From Corbicula japonica (taxonomy: Eukaryota; Mollusca; Bivalvia; Venerida; Cyrenidae), in contig JAZAYU010000001.1 in NCBI GenBank assembly GCA_038501625.1, positions 1,364,001 through 1,428,000 of the forward strand: 64,000 nt of DNA. Direction: 5' to 3'. Positions 1-11,346 of this stretch are shown one piece after another. A program made the position numbers and the translations under genes. Each line of letters starts with the position of its first letter. The first letter of the stretch is position 1. The notes beneath the pieces were generated by a model. That model saw only the letters and a list, made by a program, of their open reading frames with translations. It searched no databases and was not told where the DNA came from.

Positions 1-462
1 TTGAGGATTAAATATTCAAAGCAGTTTTATCAGTAGAACTGTCGGTAAGCAATAAGGCGTTCAAGTGAAGACATAACCACCTACGTCGTGCCAGTTGGAT
101 GACAGAAAATCAAAGCAGGACTGAATTTATTTAAATAAACTCTAAAACTCTAAACAGGCCGTATCTGCATAGCTATGACATCATGTGTTTGTTTGAATTG
201 AACCGAGGATTTTCAGAAATTATCAGTTATATGCATGCCTGATAAAGCAGTGATTTTAGTAGGTGGTTCGGACACATTCTGGCGCATTAGTTGAGTTTAC
301 GATGTCGGGATGCGTATTTTTGATATAAATATCTTCAAATACAAATTTAAAAGTATTTAAAAGTGAAACAGGAGCAGTTGGTATAACTAGAATTTGGTCT
401 ACTCATACTGCATGCTAAGGGCTGGGTCGGTGGATCTATGCATAAGCTTAAATAGAATGATC

Positions 463-630
463 AGTGCCCAAGATCATAAAACTAAATCTGGAGATCAGTC
501 TCAAATCTCAAGCATCTGATTGGCTGAAATGGCGACTGGTCAGATGCTTGAGATTTGAGACTGATCTCAAAACTTAATAAACTGAGAATGAAGACCAGAC
601 TTAAATTTCAAGCATCTCATTAGCCGAAAT
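463..630. repeat. Palindromic hairpin repeat, copy 1 (ATCAGTCTC subtype, with partial extra arm)
   Basis: The left arm carries CTCAAATCTCAAGCATC then TGATTGGCTGAAATGGC; the right arm repeats it inverted after losing the centre (GGTCAGATGCTTGAG). A further degenerate direct arm (ttaaatttcaagcatctcatt) follows to about 630, so the copy is rearranged. Confidence 0.8.
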
Positions 631-660
631 TATTATTATTGTTATTATTATTATTATTAC

Positions 661-731
<71 letters not shown>
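630..731. repeat. (ATT)n microsatellite
   Basis: About 100 bases of near-pure ATT units, starting at the end of palindromic copy 1. Open frames through it encode poly-Ile and are not genes. Confidence 0.95.
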
Positions 732-732
<1 letters not shown>

Positions 733-1243
733 CATTGTCGTTGTTATAACTTGCTTGATAAAATGCTTGCATGGAGTGGGTGCCGGTTGAAAAAGACAAA
801 ACTGTTTTGACAAAAAGTGCATGAATATTTTTATTTCCTCTTTGTTAATTTTTATAATGACAACATATTTTTATTTGCAAACGATTTTTCATAATAGTTA
901 GCCTTATTTATAACTTACTTTTATACTAATGATAATATTTGTAATACAATTCTTTAATAACAAAAATGTTTTCATTTCCGAGGATATTTCACATTTAATT
1001 TTGATAGTCCTTTCTATAACTTATTCTCATAATACTGATGATGTTTTCATAAATTATTTATTCATTTTGATTTTACAAACAAAAATTTTATGTAAGTGCT
1101 TTAATATTTATATTTGTATTTAATATTTTAGATGAAAACACGGTATCGTTAAAGCTGTCGACGATCTAAGTTTGGAGATAACTTTTCTATAACCTTTAGT
1201 TCTTTAAACAGAACCATTGAAAAGTGATATCATAACTTTCATC

Positions 1244-1394
1244 AGGGCCCAAGATCATAAAACTAAGTTTTGAGATCAGTCTCAAATCTCAAGGATCTGA
1301 TTGGCTGAAATGGCGACTGGTCGCCATTTCAGCCAATCAGATGCTTGAGATTTGAGACTGATCTCCAGATTAAGTTTTATGATCTTGGGCACAG
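1244..1394. repeat. Palindromic hairpin repeat, copy 2 (ATCAGTCTC subtype, near complete)
   Basis: Near-perfect inverted arms of about 72 bases meet at GGCGACTGGTCGCC; outer ends are GGGCCCAAGATCATAAAAC and its complement ending GATCTTGGGC. No coding capacity; behaves like a foldback MITE. Confidence 0.85.
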
Positions 1395-1757
1395 GTACAA
1401 TTTCTTAACACTAATTTCAATTCAAAAACCTGCGTGATATTCCCCTGCCCACCCATTTGACATGGACTCATATTTAGTGAAGAGAATAATTTTTCTTACA
1501 AATAAACGCAAGTGGGTACTCGGGGCGATCTATTCAATGTATGATTAGTTCTTTTCGAGGGTCACTTGAAATTCATACACTTTGTTCCAAAGACTTTTTC
1601 CTGCGGCCATTTGGTTTATTTTCCAACTGTATACTCCATTTAATTTATTCTATTGACACCTTTCGGTATGCTTGACAATTAATTTGTACGCTATTCAACG
1701 CTTGCATGGGCGATACGATATCTTCAGCAGCTGAACGCTGATACGTCAATTTGTTTA

Positions 1758-1860
1758 GTGGGCGGAGTAAACGTCGAAAGAACTTTCTTGCGGAGCAGAG
1801 AGGAAACTGTAAAAGTCTGGTTGCGTATAAATGGAATATACTTATCTTGTAAAAGTTTTA
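1758..1860 (+). promoter_or_regulatory. Probable FoxC core promoter (GC box, forkhead-like site, TATA box)
   Basis: A TATAAA lies at 1826-1831, about 70 bases before the FoxC ATG, placing transcription start near 1855-1860 and giving a 5' UTR of roughly 45 bases. Upstream are GGGCGG at 1760-1765 (Sp1/KLF-type GC box) and, directly adjoining it, AGTAAACG, close to a forkhead core site (GTAAAYA). The motifs are seen; their use is inferred from position. Confidence 0.5.
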
Positions 1861-1901
1861 ATAGGGACTAACGAAATTGCGGTGAATTAATTGCACAGTG
1901 A

Positions 1902-3512
1902 ATGACAAGAATAAATGGACAAATGATTGGGAAAACGGAAAAAGACAGTTTCGTCGGTAATTTTCTGGATATGCAGCACAGTGGACTAACACACCGGTAT
2001 CCCGGCATGTCGCCGGCAATGTCTGGCATAGCAAATTCCTCATCTTTAAGTATGATGCCTTCGCTTTTTGGAGATAATAACTATTATCGACATGCAGGCT
2101 ACGGCGGAATGCCCGTCGGCGGGATGGGAATGTACACCGGAAGTGCAGCGGAGCAGTATTCGATGTCCCGACATGCCTCGTATTCTCCTTACGGTCCGGC
2201 ACATCACAATGCTAAAGACATGGTCAAACCACCCTACAGCTACATAGCCTTAATCGCAATGGCTGTGCAAAGCCAGCCGGACAAGAAAGTTACGTTAAAC
2301 GGAATTTATCAATTTATCATGGACAGATTTCCGTTCTACCGGGAAAATAAACAAGGATGGCAAAACAGTATCAGACATAACTTGTCTCTGAACGAGTGTT
2401 TTGTGAAAGTTGCTCGTGATGACAAGAAACCAGGGAAGGGGTCATATTGGACTTTGCATCCCGACAGCTATAATATGTTTGACAACGGTAGCTATCTCCG
2501 ACGACGACGTCGGTTCAAGCGCCCCGACAAAGACAAAGATGAAGCGGAAGACGGCGGCGAAGCAAGGGTGAAAACAAGTGATTCTGAGGTCGAAGCTGAC
2601 GATGGAAACATCGCGGAAACTGATGAAAAACAAAATGAAACTCGTCATTCGCCATGCAAAAAAGACAACTTACATAAACAAACATCGCCAGAATTCAAAA
2701 CTTCTTTCAGTAATAAGCAGTATGTTCATGACAGAATGCCAACAACAAAAAGTGAGCACGGCGAAAGTTCGAAAGCAGACTGTGTTTCCCGGATGCAATC
2801 TAGTCCAAGTTCTCTACCGTTGCCGTCGGACGCTGTTTTGAACGATCCTCCGACGTCGACATTTTCTGTTGAAAACATTATGACAAATCACTTAGCGGAA
2901 TTATCCCCAACAAATTCGTTTCTCAGCGGTCGCAACGCGGCTCATTTATTGACTCCGCCAATGTTGCAGTGTTATTCTCGGCCGACGGATATGTACCGAA
3001 GTTCATGTGTTTCATCTGCCGCCGGTAGCTATGGATATGCGAACAACTTAAGTGCTCAGACATTATTTCAATCATCAACGGGTCTGTGCAGTCCGACGGG
3101 AAGGTCACCCATCGGCAATTCCATGTCAGCTAATGATGACGGGTCTGGAGGTAGCGCTGGAAATTCGCCACACCCCACCCCGACTCCAGCGCACGGAGGG
3201 AGCAGTTCAACAATTATCCACCAAGGAAACGGGCTTATACCACCAATGTTCACTGCATCACAAGGTGCACAATCCTATGCCAGGAGCAATTCTTGGTATA
3301 TGACCCCATCCACGGATTTCAACCACGCTGCCGACTTCGCTGCTTCATCGCCGTTCGCAAATATGAGAGACATGTTTGAATCCCAGCGCCTCTTGGGGAG
3401 CCAAGGCCAAAACTCATCGTCCGCAGCCGCGGCTTCGAGCTGCCAACTGGCCGCTTTCAGAACTTCCTTCAAAAATGCTTCCCAGTACCCATGTGATTAT
3501 GGAAAATTTTAA
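1902..3512 (+). CDS. FoxC: Forkhead box transcription factor, FoxC class (intronless, 536 aa)
   Basis: Nuclear DNA-binding transcription factor; FoxC genes act in mesoderm patterning and differentiation in bilaterians (family knowledge). The single open frame holds a forkhead domain at about residues 109-200, beginning [12 protein letters not shown], with recognition helix [15 protein letters not shown] (DNA-contacting N155 and H159) and the basic wing-2 end LRRRRRFK. FoxC rather than FoxL1, F or D is shown by the tyrosine-rich N-terminus ending YGP...[10 protein letters not shown], the [13 protein letters not shown] and PDSYNMF stretches, an eh1/Groucho-type motif FSVENIM at 321-327, and the C-terminal MRDMFESQR (488-496) and terminal DYGKF, which resemble vertebrate FoxC ends. 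A charged D/E/K linker (208-245) and Ser/Pro/Gly-rich regions follow. TGA lies in frame directly before the ATG, so M1 is the most upstream start; it has a poor Kozak context (T at -3). M24 (1971, G at -3, MQHSG...) is a good alternative. No introns, as usual for FoxC. Residues 171 (Ala for Pro) and 186 (His for Asp) differ from the usual FoxC sequence. Confidence 0.97.
   Translation: MTRINGQMIGKTEKDSFVGNFLDMQHSGLTHRYPGMSPAMSGIANSSSLSMMPSLFGDNNYYRHAGYGGMPVGGMGMYTGSAAEQYSMSRHASYSPYGPAHHNAKDMVKPPYSYIALIAMAVQSQPDKKVTLNGIYQFIMDRFPFYRENKQGWQNSIRHNLSLNECFVKVARDDKKPGKGSYWTLHPDSYNMFDNGSYLRRRRRFKRPDKDKDEAEDGGEARVKTSDSEVEADDGNIAETDEKQNETRHSPCKKDNLHKQTSPEFKTSFSNKQYVHDRMPTTKSEHGESSKADCVSRMQSSPSSLPLPSDAVLNDPPTSTFSVENIMTNHLAELSPTNSFLSGRNAAHLLTPPMLQCYSRPTDMYRSSCVSSAAGSYGYANNLSAQTLFQSSTGLCSPTGRSPIGNSMSANDDGSGGSAGNSPHPTPTPAHGGSSSTIIHQGNGLIPPMFTASQGAQSYARSNSWYMTPSTDFNHAADFAASSPFANMRDMFESQRLLGSQGQNSSSAAAASSCQLAAFRTSFKNASQYPCDYGKF
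2226..2501 (+). other. Forkhead (winged-helix) domain of FoxC
   Basis: Residues 109-200. Order: helix 1 ([10 protein letters not shown]), helix 2 ([15 protein letters not shown]), recognition helix 3 ([12 protein letters not shown]), wing 1 ([11 protein letters not shown]), wing 2 ending in the arginine run RRRRR that normally doubles as a nuclear localisation signal. All core hydrophobic residues and the Asn/His DNA contacts are present, so DNA binding to an RYAAAYA-type site is expected. Confidence 0.95.
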
Positions 3513-3790
3513 TGTGAACTTAGTCAGTCTGTCAGTAAACTTTAATGGAGTGGATATTAAAAGAAATTGTTTTCCGAGTGTGTATGGTCTCCTATTATAT
3601 GAAAGAGATGAGGAAATGTCAGTGCTAAAGCTTAACTCTGTGCTTATTTGTTATGTGTGTGAACATTCTATAATTCTATATACTGTGTAGGAGAGGCTGT
3701 TCATATCTTTATTTATTATGTATGTATTTCTGTTAACTTTGCACTCACATCATGTATGTTAATTTTCATTTTCGGGCAACTAAGGTGTAA

Positions 3791-3912
3791 TGTCCCAGGG
3801 TTATAATGCTGAGAATGGAAACCAGTCTCAAATCTCAAGCATCTGATTGGCTGAAGCCAATCAGATGCTTGATATTTGAGACTGGTTTCCAATCTCAGCT
3901 TTATAATTTTCA
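3791..3912. repeat. Palindromic hairpin repeat, copy 3, in FoxC 3' flank
   Basis: Inverted arms with AACCAGTCTCAAATCTC and the complement, joined at TGGCTGAAGCCA, so the centre is about 25 bases shorter than in copies 2, 7 and 8. It lies 280 bases after the FoxC stop codon. Confidence 0.8.
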
Positions 3913-4002
3913 TCCGATATCTCAGCACTAGGATCCCACTGGGTTCATCTGTGTTTAAAAATAAGTATTCTCTTTTTTTCTCTGAAAGATCATCATTATA
4001 TT

Positions 4003-4085
4003 TTTTTTCTTTTTAATATTAAGTACTGTAAAATTCGGTTCGCTTTTTTGTTTTTAATATTACGTACTGTAAAATTTGGTTCGCA
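4003..4085. repeat. 41-base tandem duplication
   Basis: Two adjacent units share tttttaatattaNgtactg and then taaaattNggttcgc with only a few differences. Confidence 0.7.
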
Positions 4086-4580
4086 AACATTTTCTTATTA
4101 AATATGTGAATATCCGTTTTTATTTCTGATTTATTGTCTTTGTAGAGTGATGGTATTGGCACAAGAGGAATAAGATATGTAATTTCTAAAATATTCAATT
4201 TAAATCAATGTTTATTAGCATTAAACATCATTACAATGTGTTTTGTCTATAAATATTAATACGAATGAATATAAATACTTAAAAAGACCTACTACTGTTA
4301 AGCAAATAATAATATAAAGATAAACAAAACAGAAGGGTTTATATAGGTTTCTCTTATCTCTAAATTTGTAACACTAGCATATTGCAGTTATTTTTTAAAA
4401 TAATTCTTTTTTTTAAATTTCCGAATGGATCTAAAGGTATTTAAAAAGAAATCGATATATCAGTTATTTTGTCTGCGTCTTGAATCAATTGTTCACCTTG
4501 CTCTTTTTAAAGAATAGCGCATAATAAAAATTATCAAAAAATATCTTAACATCTACCATTTTCAGTCTTAATAAATATTC

Positions 4581-6004
4581 CCCCATCTAAGTTATATACA
4601 TTTTCTACAACTTTAAACATACGTTTAATTCAAATCTCATATATTATAATATTTATTTTTATTAGAATAGTATCTATGTGTAAATATATGCATTACGTGT
4701 AAACTGCATTTTAAATACTGTCGTGCATTTCATATTTATTTTGGAGCATTCAACTGAACTCAAAACGCATTTACTGGATTCATGGAATGCGATTCCAATA
4801 TAAACTTAGGGAATTCGGCTAAAATATTATAATAGTTGTTAATCTGTTTATTTTGAAAATATCTGAACCAGAAATTGCCCTATTGACCGATAAATATATT
4901 TGAATTAAATAATTCGTTGTATCAATTTGTTTTAAGTTATCCTACACGATAATCTGTGGACATATAAATGATAAAATCGTAACATTTCATAAAAAAAATC
5001 CTATCTCTTTAAACGAACGCGGCATTTCCCTTTTTCGTTAATGCGTTCACCAGATGAAAAACTTTGTTTACTTTTCGGTTTATCGTAAAAACTAACATGT
5101 GCATCATTCAACAAATTTATTAAATATATGTAGGGTCGAACACATAGGCTCATATTTCACGTCAGATTTTATCGCTAGAACTGACATATGGTGAAATAAT
5201 TGCATCCTCGCGAAAACCGGTGTGAATTTATATACAAATTAATGTGTTGTCAAATATGATCTGTGAAGAAAAGTTTGAAATGCGTGTGTTTTCTCTTGAA
5301 ATGACTGATTTGAGTTTTTATGAAAAAAGACAACTGCTGGGTACAATTAATCATTTTGATATTTTGAGAAAATATCATTTTATGCAATCAGCCGTTTTTC
5401 ATTCAACAAAGCGATAGGGTTAACAAGATTTTTGAGTTATGAGTTTAACCAGAGATCTTAAAACTTTGTTTCAATTGTAAAATCAAACTTATGCAGACAT
5501 ATAAAAGTCAAGTTTGTTACTTAATGTTAGATCCGGCAGATTGCCTCCGAGAATTTTATGTTATGGTGGGTAAAGAAAATAAAAGAGAAGTGTGATTCTT
5601 TTGTAAAATTAAATTTATGCAAATATTTAAAAGAAATTGTTATTATTGATAAATAAGTGAATTTTCTTTGGTTCATAAGTTTCATAGTATTAAAGAGGAA
5701 TAGAAAGAAAAAAAAAATAAAAATGAAATAATACTATAAGTAGAAACGCAATTAATAAACTGAAACGTTCTTTGCATTAAATATATAATTAAAAAAATAG
5801 ATTAAAAGATAAATTATTCTTAAAAGCCAGTAATAGTCTTTAAGGAGCTTAATATTAAAATGTTTATTATTTTTTAAAGAAATCAAATTTTAAAAAAGAA
5901 AAATTATCGAGAAACGAACACTTTATCTATATTTTTGTTCATTCTTAGTATTAACATTGTATTGCATATATAATTATTATTTCCTCAACTATTATTAATT
6001 AATT
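4581..6004. other. AT-rich intergenic DNA, nothing recognised
   Basis: No coding exon, RNA gene or complete mobile element seen. Long A/T runs only. Confidence 0.5.
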
Positions 6005-6010
6005 TAATAA

Positions 6011-6051
<41 letters not shown>

Positions 6052-6052
6052 T

Positions 6053-6143
<91 letters not shown>

Positions 6144-6174
6144 CTACACTTTCTAGAAAGTATTATTATTATTA

Positions 6175-6214
<40 letters not shown>
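6005..6214. repeat. Compound microsatellite (AAT)n-(GAT)n-(ATT)n
   Basis: (AAT)n at about 6005-6051, (GAT)n at 6052-6143 with one GGT interruption, a 16-base spacer, then (ATT)n at 6160-6214. The first and last blocks are complementary and could pair across the GAT block. Confidence 0.93.
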
Positions 6215-6215
<1 letters not shown>

Positions 6216-8020
6216 TTATTCAAACACTACGGAAGATACGCAGATGACGAGGGATTTTTCCCACAATGCATAAGCGTAAAATTCTGCATAACTGATGGTA
6301 CATGTAATATAACTATTCGATCATGCTAGACAAAAATCTTGTATATTGCTAATGCTGCGGTCAACTTAATCAAAATAAATTATAAAACAACATAATACAT
6401 AATATTTGATAAATGAAAAATTATATTCCGTTTATCTCAAATGTATTATTAATTAGATTTTATAATTAACATTCGTGCTTAAGCTTATTTAAACCAAAAG
6501 TCATGACATTGACAAAAACGGTTTATTGCAAATATTAAATAAATGAAATATAAATAAAAACATTTAGAAATGCCAACTTCCATGAAGCAGTTGTAAACAG
6601 AGACAAGTTGCAAAACTTTAACATATTTTTTAGTTAAAATTTTATTTATGATATATTATTGCACTTAAGGGTCCAATATCATCAACTTAATATTTATTTT
6701 TTACATCTGAGCTGGTCAATTGTTCATTTCCATTAAGTCTGCCTGCTTGAAAACAATAAAAGCAGCAAGATCAGTGATCAACAGCGTCAGTTGCATGAGT
6801 TGTGGGCAGATTTGTTAGCCCTGTTACAATTACATTTTTCTTACATTTCCCGGTCGGATTTCATAAGTCAGTTCATAGTTCATTAACCTTGTACTAATCG
6901 CAAACAAAGGAGACCCCGGTCAGACTGCGCATGTGCGAAGGTTGATGGCGTCATACACTGCTTGAAAATGTCAATTAAGACGTAACATGATTTTAGGGAA
7001 ATGAAATACTACTAATTACCCAGTTAATGAATTACATAATAAACAAGAAGCCTGCTAGTTTTGGTAAAAGTTTTTAATAGAGAAGGTCAGTAACTAGCAA
7101 ATATCCTTAAGTGTACAATAGGACAAATTAAATTGTAAAAGTTTTACGTTCAAACAATGTGCAGAGCATGTAAACGTTTTGCTACGGAAGTAAAAGTACA
7201 TGAACAATACTGCAAACATTATAACCTGTACAAACTACTAATGGATAGATAATTGCCTGTGTGCAATGATTGTGCCTTGTCAATCAGCTGTGTTAAGTTC
7301 ACACACCATTATCTTCTCAAAACCTGGATCTCAATATTGCAAAAATCTCGGTGTTTAACTCACGATTTAACAACAAAAAATCTATTCAATTGAATTATTG
7401 TTCTAATAAAGAGTTTAATTGATTAATCATATCGTTCAACGGGAATAATAAAACGAACGTTCCGACAAACGAAAAAATCAGCGCAATAACTAATGGTATA
7501 GAAAAAATAATTGAATAAATAAAGAGATAATTGCTAATGTTTAATGAAAGATTTGCTATATTATCTATGATCTACATTCTATATCTCACATTTCAATCGC
7601 TTGCCTCTCATTCACAAACCATTATCGATATAAACACTATTCGTGTCAGACCAGCCGATCTTGTAAACAAATCAGCAGACGACGTAATGCACTTTGCTTG
7701 TAGTCTTTAACACCTGGGTAATGCAGACACAATCTTGGATTTCCTCTGAAATCTGACTGGATTCGTTCTAGAATATCAAGAGAAACGGGAAATATATTGT
7801 AAGCGGAGTTTTAGTTTTAACTTTAAAACTAAATAACATGGCTATGGCGCACATGTTCTGGATATCTGACCGGTGCAACACAAATTGTCGACGCCGGCCC
7901 CTTCCGCCTCCCCTCCACCACACACACTTCCCCAAACGGAGATATATTGGGTTCGTTAAAAAGCCTGCTGCTGCTAATATTACCACTTCCAACACCACAA
8001 CTACTTCTTCTAGTAAAAAC
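6215..8020. other. Intergenic DNA; mixed-composition blocks that could be regulatory
   Basis: No gene recognised. Two blocks, about 6700-6960 and 7140-7440, are less AT-rich and free of repeats, with HMG-like ACAAT, forkhead-like TGTAAACG and homeodomain-like TTAATTG cores. At 4-6 kb beyond FoxC they are candidates for control elements, on weak evidence. The open frame at 7838-8023 is low-complexity and not supported as a gene. Confidence 0.25.
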
Positions 8021-8030
8021 TAACTAACTA

Positions 8031-8268
8031 CCAGGGCTGAAGGTTATAAAACTGAGTTTGGAAACCAGTCTCAAATCTCAAGCATCTGATTGGCTGAAAT
8101 GGCGACTAACTAACTACCAGGGCTGAAGGTTATAAAACTGAGTTTGGAAACCAGTCACAAATATCAAGCATCTGATTGGCTGAAATGGCGACTGGTCGCC
8201 ATTTCAGCCAATCAGATGCTTGAGATTTGAGACTGGTTTCCATGCTCAGTTTTATAACCTTGGGCGCT
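8031..8268. repeat. Palindromic hairpin repeat, copy 4, with tandemly duplicated left arm
   Basis: The left arm, together with the flanking actaactaactaccag, is present twice with an 86-base offset (from 8035 and from 8121). The second arm then pairs with a complete inverted right arm ending TATAACCTTGGGC. The duplication includes host flank, so it happened after insertion. Confidence 0.85.
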
Positions 8269-10293
8269 GTACTTGACGATATGATACAATAATAGATTAT
8301 GACATCTGCTCGAAGGGGAGAGTTATGCATATATAGCAAATATTCCGCATTAAGCTCCGCTCAAGGATTGAAGCGATAACGTTTGTGCTGTTTAGTGTGT
8401 GAAGCTCGAAGTGCCTCAAGCTTACTTAAAACAACCAAATGTTATCTGAATTGTTTAAATCTATAAGATTTACTCTTCCTTAGATGTCATCGCTACTTTA
8501 TTTCAGCACTTTCAAATTAATTAAGGACATTGGCATATTAAAATATTAGATTGGTTATTTTTCTCAATGTGGTCATGGGAAAAGCTGTTGCAGAATCTAT
8601 GCGGGGTATTATTCGACTGACTCGGCAAGATTGTTTTGCATGAAGCTTCCTTAGAAGCTTTTTGGCAATGGGAGTTTAATGCGATCTAACAGAACCTTAA
8701 TAAATTCTACCAATGTCTGTTTTTTACCAGTAACCGCTACAAGTCTTACGTAATCAAAGTAGGCCTAATGCTTGCACTAAATAGTTTCAGGTAACTTATG
8801 ACGATTTGATATCAAGGTCGAGGCCGTGGCTATAAGAATTTATGGCAAGACCTTTTTTAGTTTACCGATTAAATAAATCCTATTACAATTGTTTTAGCAA
8901 AGGACAACATGAATGGTTCAAACCAAATATTCATCGCAGCCCCTATGCGCTTGGGCCCTTATCCACAGCCATTTGGCCCTCTCAGATCTCGAGCTAGCTG
9001 TTAGTTGTGAAAATGTTCTCGATTCAACCGATAAGGTTCCGAGATATAAAAACTTAGAATGAAGATCAGTCTTAGATCTCGCCAATCTTATTTGTTGAAA
9101 CTAAGCACATAATCAAAACTGACCTATAGCAAGATAGATATTTGATTTCCATTCTCAATTTTTGAACCCTTGAGCCAGATTTTTGACAATGTAGCGGGTC
9201 ACAAGTCCAAGTTTTGACATATAAGTTCCATGACATATACGGTCCAACAATGCGCATTTTAAATGCTTTCAAAATGCATCGAGTAGAAAACAGCCAAGAT
9301 TCAAAGCAATATACCAAAACCTTACCATCGGTGTTTTCGCGGACTCAAAGAAACAGGTGTTTGTTCGATACAGCGAGGCCTAAAAGCTAATTTTCCAGTG
9401 AGTCCGCTACTGTGCAGAACACACTATTTGTGCAAATAAACGACCGGGTACACACTGGGATACTGGCCGGGGTCCGCCCAAAGTTTGTCCTTGTAATAAC
9501 TTAAATCCCGTGGACAAACTTTTTCCGGCTTGTATTTTTTCAGTGTAGTTTGTTAGCCGGAAATGTGAAAGAATTTGTTAACTGTCGTCTTTTTGTGTTG
9601 AAGAAAATGTTTCGTCGTCATTTTGACCTCGACAAAACAAAACGTCGCAAAATAATATAAGATTTTATTATGATTTTGACCTGATAAATTCATCTTAATA
9701 AATTAACAACACATTTCATGCGATATTCTGAAAGGCCAAGTGTAAGGTGGTGCATCCTAAAACCATGTTTAAAGCCACATTGTCAGAGTGCTTTTGCCAT
9801 TGAGTGTTTCAATGCGATACCCATCATGTTGTTAATTCTGTGAGGTGTCTGTGGTGTCCTTTTGGAATTTTTCACATTACAAACGCAAGCATTTGTTCCA
9901 CCTCTACTTTTTGGCTGCTGTGTGGGGATGGTTGTGTTTTCTGAGTTTGGCTTTTCCAGGTGCGAATATTAGCTAGGTGTTATTTTTAAATTGTACTAAA
10001 GACGAAACTAGATGACCATTGTAACAAAACTAACGAAATCAGACTGAGTAAGTCCGTCGTAGACCCAAAACAAGTGAGGGCGTTTGGATTTCAAAGTTTC
10101 CCTCCAGCTCGCCTACACGCCTATCCTTCAAACTACAAATGATGCCAAATACCAGTTTAATAACAAAGGACTTGCAATAGAAATATCATATATCGGATTA
10201 AAAATCAAGCAAATCCTCGCGATTTTATGACAACTTTGACACGACCAAGCAAATAGTAATGTTGTTGAAATTCCTCTATTTCAGTCATTTATA
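8269..10293. other. Intergenic DNA with a small inverted repeat
   Basis: No gene recognised. Apart from decayed copy 5 of the palindromic repeat, AAAGTTTGTCC near 9479 is repeated inverted as GGACAAACTTT near 9512, a short hairpin of unknown role. Confidence 0.4.
9034..9176. repeat. Palindromic hairpin repeat, copy 5 (heavily decayed)
   Basis: Recognisable by order of motifs (gatcagtcttagatctc, ttgttgaaa, gatttccattctcaatttt, aacccttgag) but with many changes; the inverted arms no longer match well. Assignment is by resemblance to the intact copies. Confidence 0.45.
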
Positions 10294-10394
10294 CATCTGA
10301 GATTTGAAACTAGTCGACATTTCAGCCTCATCAGATGCTTGAGATTTGAGACTGGTTTCTAATCTCATTTTTATAATCTTATAATCCTCAGCAC
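10294..10394. repeat. Palindromic hairpin repeat, copy 6 (truncated left arm)
   Basis: Right arm TCAGATGCTTGAGATTTGAG then ACTGGTTTCTAATCTC is well kept; the left arm is reduced to about 25 bases (catctgagatttgaaactagtc). Confidence 0.7.
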
Positions 10395-10531
10395 TAATCT
10401 TAAAAAGGGCACAAGCGACATTAAAACTTTACTCGTATGTTAAGAAACCATTCGCAGTACATACCGGTAGTTTAGTTTTTACTATCACAGGGAAATAGTT
10501 GTATAAAAACCAAGCAGACATTCTTCGTAAG

Positions 10532-10532
<1 letters not shown>

Positions 10533-10613
<81 letters not shown>
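10533..10613. repeat. (AT)n microsatellite
   Basis: About 80 bases of pure alternating TA. Self-complementary, so it can extrude a cruciform and is likely length-polymorphic. Confidence 0.97.
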
Positions 10614-10618
<5 letters not shown>

Positions 10619-10878
10619 AAACATTTGCTAGAAGTGAAAAATAATTTTTAAAATAGCAGTGAAATACACAATTAAGATTAGCGACAGAGAGAAAACCAAA
10701 GAGAAATCAAATTTAAAACATGAACAATCATTACCGGTTAGGGATCATGGTAGGCACATATACTTAGTAGAAATAGTATTCTCATCAGTTATATATGATA
10801 TACTTCAGACAAAAATAAGCTAGAGAAAAATCTGCATATGGTAGAATAAACGATCTCTGAATTTCTCAAAAGATGGTT

Positions 10879-11018
10879 CAGTGGGGTGACTTAAACCCCT
10901 TTGTCGGCAGCAAATTTAATTTTCACGGAGCCTTGGTACAAAACGTTGGAATTTTCATATAACTACCATACGATTGCCACAAACAAACCCTCTTTTTTGA
11001 AATCTTGCATTTGACCCT
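10879..11018. mobile_element. hAT-like MITE family A, copy 1 (decayed)
   Basis: Starts CAGTGGGGTGAC and ends near TTGACCCTAA. It shares interior text with the copies at 29173 and 47533 (for example taactaccata, aaatcttgcat). The CAG...CTG-type ends and small size fit a non-autonomous hAT element; target duplications are not evident. Confidence 0.45.
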
Positions 11019-11346
11019 AACATCAAATGACCTCCAACGTTGTAGACTATAGATGCTAATAGTATAATCATTTATTACATAAACAGATTATGCAGTTCAA
11101 AGTTTTTAAAGGGCTCGAGTGTTTTGAATATTTATTTTTTTTCCACTTGAGGTACTGTAGGCTGTATAATAAAATTAGTCACTAATCATGAACATATTAT
11201 ATTTTGTTTTTTCATAAATTCTCTTTCTTTGTTAAGAGGTTGCCTTTGATCATATTATTTACCGCCTTGCACTGTGATTGTTTTATCAGAGTACCTAAGG
11301 TAAGGAAACACATTGCCTAAGTGTGATTTTAAAAACAGTTTTATTT

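Larger units (their letters stand above)
1..1757. other. FoxC upstream region, no gene seen
   Basis: AT-rich DNA with two palindromic hairpin repeats (about 463-630 and 1244-1394) and an (ATT)n array (630-731). No splice-compatible coding exon recognised. The block 1395-1757 is repeat-free and next to the promoter, so proximal control elements may lie there (inference). Confidence 0.6.
3513..4580 (+). other. FoxC 3' flank / probable 3' UTR with embedded palindromic repeat
   Basis: Non-coding. Candidate poly(A) signals are ATTAAA at about 4220 and AATAAA at about 4570; neither is certain. The palindromic repeat at 3791-3912 and a 41-base tandem duplication at about 4003-4085 fall inside this span, so if the distal signals are used the transcript would carry a strong hairpin. 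Confidence 0.4.

Noticed and set aside
1858..2202. 114-codon open frame on the minus strand over the FoxC start
   Set aside because: Shadow of the FoxC coding sequence; no domain, and the plus-strand product is unmistakable. The same applies to the other short frames within 2442-3690.
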